A DNA stretch of 44,983 nucleotides from Spirochaetota bacterium (GTDB lineage Bacteria; Spirochaetota; UBA4802; UBA5550), in contig QKCL01000053.1 of assembly GCA_003246895.1 (NCBI GenBank), positions 1 to 44,983 on the forward strand, written 5' to 3'. The notes below the pieces were generated by a model that saw only the letters and a list, made by a program, of their open reading frames with translations, was not told where the DNA came from and searched no databases. A program made the position numbers and the translations under genes. Positions 33,546-40,569 of this stretch are shown piece after piece (within the stretch, counting starts at the first letter, position 1; the number at the start of each line of letters is the position of its first letter).

Positions 33546-34808
33546 TTAGATGCTTGTTTTAAGACCAACGCCATAGTAGAATGGGTTTTTGTCTCCAACT
33601 GTTGATTCAACATATTTTCCTGCTGAAAGATAAGCACCTTCAACAAAGAGTTCAGTTTTTGGAGCAACTCCATAACCTATTCTAAGGTCATACTCTGTAC
33701 CGATACCTTTATCACTGACACCTTCTTTGTCAGATGTACACTGTGCATAACCGATTTGGGCAACAAGGCTTAGTTTATCAACTTTAGCTTTAAATGCAAG
33801 ACCGAATACCATTAGACCATCAGATTTAGATGCTTTATCAAACTCACCAGAGTTTTTTACAGTGTGTGTATAGTAACCAGCATCATTGATCATGAACAGC
33901 TGACCAGCTTCAAGCTCATTTTCTTCACCAAGCTGCGAAGAGAATTCTGTATCATCTGTATCATCAGAACCAGTTGCATAGAGTCCGAAAGCCTCAACAG
34001 TAAGCATTGGCATTACTTTAAAGCCGAGTTTAAAATCTGCAGCATAAGCTTTGATATCAGCTTTATCAGTATGGTTTCTACCTGTAACATATACACCATC
34101 AACAAGAATATCAAGGGGACCTTGCTTCATTGCAAATGTAAGCGCAGCTGCTTTGGCTGTACCATAATAAGAAGTAGCAGTAATAGTAGACTGTTTCTCA
34201 TATTTCTGATAAAGAAATGCAGGTGTAATAGTCATTGCACCAAGTTTAAGGTCAACTTTACCAGCATAGATCTGAGCATCATCAGCGTCAGAAGTTGTTG
34301 CAGTATCTTCCACTAGTGCATCTTCCTGAAGTTTGATATAGTCAAAAGTAACTTTTGCAATACCGGCATTATAGCTGATCTGACCACCGAAATAGTCATC
34401 AATGATAGCTATTGGAAATCTGTATTCATAAACACCAGATTTGATTCCAAGACCAGGAATGATTGCGTCTTTAATGTCAATATATGCATTTTTAAGTTCA
34501 AACATTCCTTTGTTATCTGCACCATGTGCAATATAACCGTCTGTTGAAACAGTGTTAGAATCTCCACCAGCTACTGCATCAATTTCAAAGTATGTAACAA
34601 CTGAAACATTACCCATAGACGCTGTGAACTTAGGTCTAACTCTCAGAGTTGTACCGTTTTGCTTAGATTCAGCAGCACTCTGGTCTGTGTACATCATTGA
34701 CTCTGCAAATACATTGTACTTAAAGCTTGGTCCTTCTGTTTTTGTTTCCTGAGCGAAAGCGCTGGAAGCAAAAACAAGTGAAGCAAGAACTAAAAAAAAC
34801 TTCTTCAT
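33546..34808 (-). CDS. outer-membrane beta-barrel porin-like protein, copy 2
   Basis: 420 residues from the ATG at 34808, which has AGGAG seven bases upstream; the frame is open further up, but those extra residues lie before the signal peptide. Signal peptide ends at SSAFA. The mature chain has the same alternating strand pattern and shared motifs as the neighbour at 31548 (FEIDA, KNAY, YEYRFP, Tyr-Ile-Lys and the GKYVES C-terminal segment). It is therefore a tandem duplicate that has diverged strongly. Its promoter carries an inverted repeat over the -35 box. Function as porin or adhesin is inferred from shape only. Confidence 0.8.
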   Translation of the reverse strand: MKKFFLVLASLVFASSAFAQETKTEGPSFKYNVFAESMMYTDQSAAESKQNGTTLRVRPKFTASMGNVSVVTYFEIDAVAGGDSNTVSTDGYIAHGADNKGMFELKNAYIDIKDAIIPGLGIKSGVYEYRFPIAIIDDYFGGQISYNAGIAKVTFDYIKLQEDALVEDTATTSDADDAQIYAGKVDLKLGAMTITPAFLYQKYEKQSTITATSYYGTAKAAALTFAMKQGPLDILVDGVYVTGRNHTDKADIKAYAADFKLGFKVMPMLTVEAFGLYATGSDDTDDTEFSSQLGEENELEAGQLFMINDAGYYTHTVKNSGEFDKASKSDGLMVFGLAFKAKVDKLSLVAQIGYAQCTSDKEGVSDKGIGTEYDLRIGYGVAPKTELFVEGAYLSAGKYVESTVGDKNPFYYGVGLKTSI

Positions 34809-34872
34809 TTGTGCTCTCCTATTTTTAAAATGTTTAATTTTAATATTTCTATTAAAATTATTTTTTCTTACC

Positions 34873-34899
34873 TGTAACATAAATTGTTACAATGTCAAG
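34873..34899 (-). promoter_or_regulatory. promoter of the second barrel gene with operator-like inverted repeat
   Basis: Minus-strand TTGACA (34899-34894) is followed directly by the inverted repeat TGTAACA-N5-TGTTACA (34873-34891). The perfect seven-base arms lie where RNA polymerase would contact the spacer. A weak -10, TACAGG, falls 16 bases from the -35 and overlaps the distal arm. A repressor binding here would block transcription. Confidence 0.5.
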
Positions 34900-34984
34900 A
34901 AGTAAAATTAAAAAAATTAACATCCCCTTAATACGCAGGGAACATAATTTACCCGGATGTTATATTGGGTCATGTTAAAAAAAT

Positions 34985-35038
34985 ATTCAGAAAAAATGAA
35001 TTAATTGCAAAACAGGTTTTTATCATTTTTTTCTGAAT
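34985..35038. repeat. 15-bp inverted repeat upstream of the 35137 lipoprotein gene
   Basis: ATTCAGAAAAAATGA (34985-34999) and TCATTTTTTTCTGAAT (35023-35038) match over 15 bases with one extra T in the second arm, around a 23-base loop. The 328-base gap 34809-35136 otherwise contains two promoters and no gene. Confidence 0.5.
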
Positions 35039-35057
35039 GACACAACATTTATAATCC

Positions 35058-35088
35058 TTGACACAGAGGCTTAAATACACCATATAAC
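35058..35088 (+). promoter_or_regulatory. promoter of the 35137 lipoprotein gene
   Basis: TTGACA (35058-35063) with TATAAC (35083-35088) 19 bases away, or CATATA at 17. The start codon is about 50 bases further on. Confidence 0.45.
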
Positions 35089-35136
35089 TTTATATAGAGC
35101 AAAAATTTATATACTTTAAAGAAACCGGGCATCAAC

Positions 35137-35604
35137 ATGACACGACTCTCAGTCTCCATCTGCACTTTTCTCCTGATTATATCAGCACTTTCCTGTTCCA
35201 GAATGCCTGAAAGTGTAATATCTCCTTCATTATCGATTGAAAAGTCAGATAACGGCTTCACAGGAAACTTCACCGCGGGCCTGCATAATGAGAACCCCCA
35301 GAGGGCATTTGAAAAATTCCGTGCCAGAATTTCCATTCTCGATGAAAAAAATTCAATAATCATGGAAATACCGGTTAACTTTGAAACAGTTCTCCCCTTT
35401 GAGACAGCGGTTGTGCAGAAAAAATTTTCAATAAAAAATGAAAAATGCGGAGAATTTCTCAGACTCATACACAGAAAAGAGAGCGAACTCACGGAAACAA
35501 ATTCATCTGTCAACGGTTTTCTTGACAGCAGAAAAGTACTTTTAAAAGATGTTCAGACTCACACAGTTGCCATCACAAAGCTGCTGGAGAGCAGACGAAA
35601 ATGA
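35137..35604 (+). CDS. lipoprotein of unknown function
   Basis: 155 residues. The signal ends at ALSC. The mature part contains a beta-rich region (LSIEKSDNGFTGNFTAGLHN and ARISILDEKNSIIMEIPV), reminiscent of the LEA14/immunoglobulin-like folds found in some periplasmic lipoproteins, but I do not recognise it. The C-terminal half is helical and charged. It overlaps the next gene by four bases (ATGA). Only a weak ribosome site precedes the ATG. Confidence 0.7.
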   Translation: MTRLSVSICTFLLIISALSCSRMPESVISPSLSIEKSDNGFTGNFTAGLHNENPQRAFEKFRARISILDEKNSIIMEIPVNFETVLPFETAVVQKKFSIKNEKCGEFLRLIHRKESELTETNSSVNGFLDSRKVLLKDVQTHTVAITKLLESRRK

Positions 35605-36041
35605 AAAGCGACAGAAAAATATACGCCGCTTTCACAATGGTTTTTCTCCTTGCAGGCATCCTGGCCCTTGTTCCTTCGGCATATTCTGCCCTCTGCACTG
35701 AAAAAAAAGCGGAAACGCTGCTGTCAGATGCCCAGAGTACAGCTGAATTTGACAGCGGCAAATTAACAGAGGCATACATACTCTTAAGAAATCCCGGCAT
35801 ATTTGCAGGTTATGAGAACTTCGATTCCGAAGGCATTGCCGTTAAAAACACCCTCAGATACATGGACAGCAAGATATTCACAGGCTCCCCCATAAAAGAG
35901 AGTGATGGAGTATATGTAAAACTGCTTCTGGAGAGAAGAGGGGCAGGTTCAAACCTCGGAATAAAAAGCGCGGTTTTTTCCTTTATTTTATCCATTCTGG
36001 GCTTTTCCGCAATGAAGCTGGAGAGAAAACATGACTCATAA
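35601..36041 (+). CDS. small membrane protein with two hydrophobic ends
   Basis: 146 residues. An N-terminal transmembrane helix (about 8-30) could be a signal anchor. A soluble domain of about 85 residues follows, then a second hydrophobic helix (about 120-137) and a short basic tail. The topology is probably a periplasmic loop between two membrane helices. No family is recognised. Its ATG overlaps the upstream lipoprotein's stop codon, so the two products are probably partners. Confidence 0.65.
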   Translation: MKSDRKIYAAFTMVFLLAGILALVPSAYSALCTEKKAETLLSDAQSTAEFDSGKLTEAYILLRNPGIFAGYENFDSEGIAVKNTLRYMDSKIFTGSPIKESDGVYVKLLLERRGAGSNLGIKSAVFSFILSILGFSAMKLERKHDS

Positions 36042-36145
36042 AAAGACACCAACAGTGAATATATTTCCAAAACAGCTTTTCTTCCGCCCCTTATAGAATT
36101 ATTATGTTAATGAGTGAATAAATACAACGAACACTGGAATTTTGA

Positions 36146-37237
36146 ATGAAAAAAAGGATTCTCGTAATAGATGATGAAGCCCCCATCAGGGACCTTATGC
36201 TTAAAATACTGGGAAGGGCCGGTTACTCCGTATTCACGGCTCCCGACGGGCTTGAGGCCCTGAAACTCCTGGAAAACACAAAGGTCGACCTCATCATGCT
36301 GGATATGAACATGCCCAACATGAACGGAATCGAATTTCTGAAACACATCAGGACACATAAAATAACAAACAAGCCTGTGCTCATGGTTTCCGGGAGCCAC
36401 GACACGGAACACCGCATAGAAAGCTACAAACTGGGCGCATACGACTTCATTACAAAGCCGGAACAGACAGAGGTAATGCTCAAAAGGGTCGAAAACGGCC
36501 TGAAGATAGGAGAACTCATCGATTTCAATGACTTTATGCGGGTTGAGCTCTTCATGGCAAAGAAACTGCAGAAGTACATATTCCCTGAATCGCGTTTCAA
36601 TACTGTGAAAACGTCGATCTCAAGCTGGTCTTCCCCTCTTGCGGATATTGGAGGAGATCTTTACGATTATATCCACTTCAGGGACGGCCGGATCATCTTC
36701 TTCATAGCAGACGTTTCGGGACACAGCATTTCAGCGTCAATGTTCACGACCATTGTCAAAATGGTTTTCAGAAACGCTCTCCAGAAAACCGAAGTCCCCG
36801 GAGAACTCATGACAATTGCAAATACCGAACTTTCCCAGAATCTTCCCACCGAGGCCTTTGTCACAATGTTCTGCGGCCTCATTGACGAAAATGAAGGCAC
36901 CCTGTTCTATTCAAATGCAGGCCACCCTCCTCCAAAACTCATAAGAAACGGAAAAATGACAGACCTCCAGTGCCCTGACCCTTTTCTGGGCCCAATAGAG
37001 GGAACTGAATATGTTACCATAAAACAGGAACTCCAGAACGGCGATACAATTTTCCTCTACACCGATGGTCTTCTTGACATTATTGATGAAGTATACAAAC
37101 ATGTTGATGCTGACAGGATAATGGAACTCTTCCTGGGTTATGACTGCGATTTCGACCGGTTCATACAGGAGATTTCCGGGCAGAAATACATCAGGTCAGA
37201 CGATTGTACGGTGATGGTAATCAACAGGAATGAGTAA
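36146..37237 (+). CDS. response regulator with PP2C/RsbU-type serine phosphatase output
   Basis: 363 residues. Residues 1-120 are a receiver with acidic pair IDDEA, phospho-acceptor Asp53 in MLDMNMPNMNG and the Lys in FITKPEQ. Residues about 160-360 are a SpoIIE/RsbU-type phosphatase: DIGGDLYDY, FFIADVSGHSISASMFT, YSNAGHPPPKL, FLYTDGLLDI and the C-terminal SDDCTVMV, all carrying the metal-binding Asp and Gly residues. It probably dephosphorylates a STAS-type anti-anti-sigma factor in a partner-switching pathway once phosphorylated. No cognate kinase or STAS protein is adjacent. It overlaps the following phosphodiesterase gene by eight bases. Confidence 0.92.
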   Translation: MKKRILVIDDEAPIRDLMLKILGRAGYSVFTAPDGLEALKLLENTKVDLIMLDMNMPNMNGIEFLKHIRTHKITNKPVLMVSGSHDTEHRIESYKLGAYDFITKPEQTEVMLKRVENGLKIGELIDFNDFMRVELFMAKKLQKYIFPESRFNTVKTSISSWSSPLADIGGDLYDYIHFRDGRIIFFIADVSGHSISASMFTTIVKMVFRNALQKTEVPGELMTIANTELSQNLPTEAFVTMFCGLIDENEGTLFYSNAGHPPPKLIRNGKMTDLQCPDPFLGPIEGTEYVTIKQELQNGDTIFLYTDGLLDIIDEVYKHVDADRIMELFLGYDCDFDRFIQEISGQKYIRSDDCTVMVINRNE

Positions 37238-37700
37238 GGCATCAATTCTGGTAATTTCAGATTCACACGGGGAATACCAAAAAATTGAACGGATTTTATC
37301 GGGTGACGAAAAATTCTCACACATAATACACTGCGGCGACGGCACAAGGGATATAGTCAATGTTGATATTCCCAAAGACACAGTGCTATTCAGGGTTAGC
37401 GGCAATGTGGACATTTACAGTTCATACGGTGTTGATGAGGAGATAATCGAGGATATCTGCGGCAAAACTGTCTACATAACCCACGGCCACATTTATAACG
37501 TAAAAAGCACACTGGCCGGGATAAAGAGACATGCGGAAAATATCGGTGCCCAAGCGGCATTCTTCGGACATACACACATACCGCTTCTTTCTGAAGGAGA
37601 GCCGCTGCTTTTCAATCCCGGCGCGCTGTCCCTTGATTCCTACGGTGTGGTGACTGTTGAAGATTCAGGTGACTGGAAGTTTGAACACAGGAGACTCTGA
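37230..37700 (+). CDS. YfcE/MJ0936-family metallophosphodiesterase
   Basis: 156-residue calcineurin-like phosphoesterase. The metal ligands are in the usual order: DSHG near residue 10, CGDG, GNVD, THGH and GHTH. Length and motifs fit the small YfcE/MJ0936 group, which hydrolyses phosphodiester model substrates and, in some members, other phosphate esters. The true substrate is unknown. Its ATG lies within the last codons of the RsbU-like gene, so the two are translationally coupled. A functional link with the phosphatase is therefore likely but not defined. Confidence 0.88.
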   Translation: MSKASILVISDSHGEYQKIERILSGDEKFSHIIHCGDGTRDIVNVDIPKDTVLFRVSGNVDIYSSYGVDEEIIEDICGKTVYITHGHIYNVKSTLAGIKRHAENIGAQAAFFGHTHIPLLSEGEPLLFNPGALSLDSYGVVTVEDSGDWKFEHRRL

Positions 37701-37725
37701 CCATTTCCATAATCATGGATCCCAT

Positions 37726-37801
37726 GTCATTTCGAAGTAGTTAAACGACTGAGGAATCTTTACTAAGGTAAAGATTCCCTCTCATACGTTCGGGATGACA
37801 G
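37726..37801. repeat. palindromic intergenic repeat element
   Basis: TGTCATTTCGAAGT at the left and CGTTCGGGATGACA at the right are imperfect reverse complements. The centre is a perfect hairpin, GGAATCTTTAC-TAAG-GTAAAGATTCC. The layout (TGTCAT...ATGACA ends, degenerate arms, perfect core) resembles dispersed REP/MITE-like elements found between genes of many bacteria. The gap it occupies, 37701-38024, holds no gene. Confidence 0.75.
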
Positions 37802-37941
37802 ACCAGTTAAAAATATAACACCATGACATTCTAGTATAAGTATATAAAAAAGGATTAACACCCGACGGAGCTGAGGATCCGCAGGGGAATTGGAAAAGAT
37901 CCCCACCCGCTTCGCTCGATGGATATCATGCCCTTTGGGTA

Positions 37942-37972
37942 CACAGATAGGTCAAATAACTATCTATCTGTG
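37942..37972. repeat. CACAGATAG inverted repeat with further ATCTGTG copies
   Basis: CACAGATAG (37942-37950) and CTATCTGTG (37964-37972) form 9-bp perfect arms. Further copies of ATCTGTG and CTATCTGTGG occur to 38010. Similar CACAGAT-rich sequences are common intergenic debris in bacterial genomes. Between 37860 and 37920 there is another degenerate palindrome (GGGGA/TCCCC arms). This gap is therefore a repeat-rich zone. Confidence 0.6.
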
Positions 37973-38024
37973 CAAATCTGATCCTTTATCTGTGTCTATC
38001 TGTGGTAATCCTTTTCAGATAATG

Positions 38025-38324
38025 CTACTTGTTTTTAGGCTTCTGCTTGTTAAGTGTTAGCTCACCCAGTTTTTCCTGAAGTTTCGGGTCCTTCTGAACC
38101 TTAACATAAAAATTCTTGTACTGCTCGAAGGTGAATCCGTATTTCCCCGCAACCTCTCCTACCTTTTTTGGGTCAAGGTCAGGGTCAGGAATTTCAAGTT
38201 CACTTTCAATTTTGGCGTAATCCTCAATTTTCATTTCACCTTTTGTCTTGCCGCATCCGGTGAGAAGAGAGACTGTTACAGAAACTGTTACGATGAATAA
38301 TAAAAGATATTTTAATAAAGACAT
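38025..38324 (-). CDS. small lipoprotein
   Basis: 99 residues from the ATG at 38324, which has AGGAGG four bases upstream. The frame continues upstream but without signal or ribosome site. Signal ends at LLTGC. The mature part is short and charged (Lys, Glu, Asp) and mainly helical, with EIPDPDLDPKKVGEVAGKYG in the middle. The function is unknown. It lies downstream of the acylase gene on the same strand, 73 bases away, so it may be co-transcribed. Confidence 0.75.
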   Translation of the reverse strand: MSLLKYLLLFIVTVSVTVSLLTGCGKTKGEMKIEDYAKIESELEIPDPDLDPKKVGEVAGKYGFTFEQYKNFYVKVQKDPKLQEKLGELTLNKQKPKNK

Positions 38325-38397
38325 AATTCCTCCTGCATAAACTGCTACAAAGTTACCCTGAAATCTATTGCAGAAAACATCAACTGTCAAGAATAAA

Positions 38398-40569
38398 TCA
38401 GGACAGTTCCCTGTAATCTCCCCTGTACCATGAATCCATGCTGTTTCTGTATAAGCGGGAGAATCGCCTGTCAGTTGTTCCGCCGGGCATGTTTTCATGA
38501 AGAATGCCCGTTGCCATATCCGCCACAATCCTTGCACTTGGACTAAACGTGGTAACCCTGCCCATGGACCTGAATATCTGCCCCTGAAGGATCGTGGCCC
38601 TTCCGCCAGGCAGCATGACCGGCCCATGATCAAACCCGAAGAATGAAGGAATTTTTCCGCCGAAAAGGAGATGCCTGAAAACTATCTTTCTTGTGTCGCC
38701 GTATTTTTTAACGGGCATGGAAAGGGCCCTGTCAATGGCCATTTTTCTCAGGTCTTCACCGTTTCCCCTGCGGAACCAGAAGGACTTTTCTGCAAGGAGA
38801 ACTGAATCAAACACTGCAAAGTAATCGCTGAAGAGGGATGTCTCCTTCAGCATATATTCAACAGTATCCTCACCCAGCCCGCCGGTGCCGAATATGACCT
38901 TTACGAGGGACTCATAGAGATTTTCAAAAACAGCTGCACCTTCGGAATCTGATGCATACCTGAAATCCCATGACTTGAGCCTGCGGCCGTTTTCACAGTC
39001 AGGGATAAGATGTTTCAGGGAGGAGATAATCTCCTGGGCCTGCATTGAATGGAGGTCGTACTGAATATCCTTCATGACCTCAACATCAAGGCCCTTTCTC
39101 CCCCTGATTATGCTTTCGATTCTTCTGTACCTGTATTCCGCGCAGGAAAGATTTATTGGGTTCGCCCCGCCCAGATGGTTGAGGTCATTATTCGCGGTTA
39201 TTATGTAGCCGCATTCGGGATTATACTGTGATGGCATGCGCGCAGGGTCAACAAATCCCCTGGGGCTGTATTTCCTTTCCCATGCAGGAGTGGGGACGAG
39301 TCCACTCACACCTTTGGGCCTCCTGAACACCCGGCCCGTCATCTGGAAACCGATATTGCCCGAGGTGTCCGCGATTACAAAACAGAATGAAGGGGCTTCC
39401 ATACCCCTGTATATTCTCATGGCCTCCCTGACAGATTTCGCCTCCATGATGTCTATTGCAGCATTAAGGTCGGCAGCCCCGCAGTCACGGCCCGCTGACC
39501 ATGACCTCACAAGGTAATAGCCGTCAGTGAATGGATCTCCTTCAAGAACGCCGTGCTCATTTTCATAGACCTCAACTGTACGGGTCTCTCCAGACCTGAA
39601 CCTGATCATTTCCCTATGTACATCAAAGGGGACCCATTTAGCACCACGCCTGAACTTTCCGCCGCTGCACTCCTCGACCCTGTAGTCGATCATGTCTGCA
39701 AATGAATATGTTGGAGAGTAGGAGATGTAGTCTGTCCGCCCCAGAAGCACCGCGGGCATGCCGGGCATTGAAAATCCGCTTATGGTGTTGCCGGGAATTC
39801 TGATTACAGAATCGTACCAGATTGCAGGCATGCGGTTAACTTCAAGATGTGGGTCACCTGCAAGTATAGGAAACCCGGAGACGGTTCTCTTTCCTGATAC
39901 AGCCCAGTTATTGCTGGCCCTGAATCTGGGTATCTTTGACAGCCACTCGAGTGTTTCATCCACTGGAGGTTCCTCAAGGGTTACCTTCCCGAGAAGGCTG
40001 AAGTCTATATCATCTTCAATAGAGGTAAAAAGTTCTTTCAGTCTTGGAAGGTCTATGCCGTTTTTAATCATCTGGACAATAAACTTTTCCATGCTGCCCT
40101 GTGCATCAACAAGGCCAAAATACGAAAAGACCTTGCCCATGTGAATAACATCTGCGACTGTCCATGGCTCAATTTCTATACCTGATACTTTCAGTTCCCA
40201 TACCCTGCCCTTTTCAAGGAGGCAGTCATTTATTCCCGCGACATAGGACTGAAGCATGAGCATTGTGCGGGAATTGATTCTTTTAATCTGCTCATCCCTG
40301 TCTGGAAAAAGCAGAAGCCTGCGGATATAAATATCTGTGCCGAAGAGATGGCCGGTGCGGTCCTTTATGAACTCGCAGAGCCTCCCCTGAAGAACAAGTT
40401 TTGTGAGAACCATCTGGACCTGCCGGTCATTAAAATGCATCCTGCCCAGGCCGTAAAGTGCATCGGCAAGTGAAGACGCAGAGATTTCCGCCGCGCCGTT
40501 TTCGAGTCTTGACAGCACAATCTCCCCGTCCCTGCCGGGAAAGGAGAGAGGGAATTTTTTTCTTTTCAT
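38398..40569 (-). CDS. penicillin-acylase-like Ntn hydrolase without signal peptide
   Basis: 723 residues. The characteristic SNNWAVSGKRT (Ser219 as predicted nucleophile, freed by autocleavage) is followed by GFPILAGDPHL, as in penicillin amidase family S45. The sequence before Ser219 would be the alpha chain plus spacer. The N terminus (MKRKKFPLSFPGRDGEIVLS) has no hydrophobic signal, although most family members are exported to the periplasm, so this one may act in the cytosol. Substrate could be an acyl-amide such as an acyl-homoserine lactone or a lipid-derived amide; this is unknown. The start codon overlaps the stop codon of the preceding gene (TAATG). Confidence 0.85.
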   Translation of the reverse strand: MKRKKFPLSFPGRDGEIVLSRLENGAAEISASSLADALYGLGRMHFNDRQVQMVLTKLVLQGRLCEFIKDRTGHLFGTDIYIRRLLLFPDRDEQIKRINSRTMLMLQSYVAGINDCLLEKGRVWELKVSGIEIEPWTVADVIHMGKVFSYFGLVDAQGSMEKFIVQMIKNGIDLPRLKELFTSIEDDIDFSLLGKVTLEEPPVDETLEWLSKIPRFRASNNWAVSGKRTVSGFPILAGDPHLEVNRMPAIWYDSVIRIPGNTISGFSMPGMPAVLLGRTDYISYSPTYSFADMIDYRVEECSGGKFRRGAKWVPFDVHREMIRFRSGETRTVEVYENEHGVLEGDPFTDGYYLVRSWSAGRDCGAADLNAAIDIMEAKSVREAMRIYRGMEAPSFCFVIADTSGNIGFQMTGRVFRRPKGVSGLVPTPAWERKYSPRGFVDPARMPSQYNPECGYIITANNDLNHLGGANPINLSCAEYRYRRIESIIRGRKGLDVEVMKDIQYDLHSMQAQEIISSLKHLIPDCENGRRLKSWDFRYASDSEGAAVFENLYESLVKVIFGTGGLGEDTVEYMLKETSLFSDYFAVFDSVLLAEKSFWFRRGNGEDLRKMAIDRALSMPVKKYGDTRKIVFRHLLFGGKIPSFFGFDHGPVMLPGGRATILQGQIFRSMGRVTTFSPSARIVADMATGILHENMPGGTTDRRFSRLYRNSMDSWYRGDYRELS

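Noticed and set aside
2233-35088. A genome-wide promoter class with unusually long spacing (TTGACA, then 19-28 bases, then TATAAT-like)
   Set aside because: Several gaps show this, but the spacing varies from 19 to 28 and the sequence is AT-rich, so chance TATA boxes are more likely.
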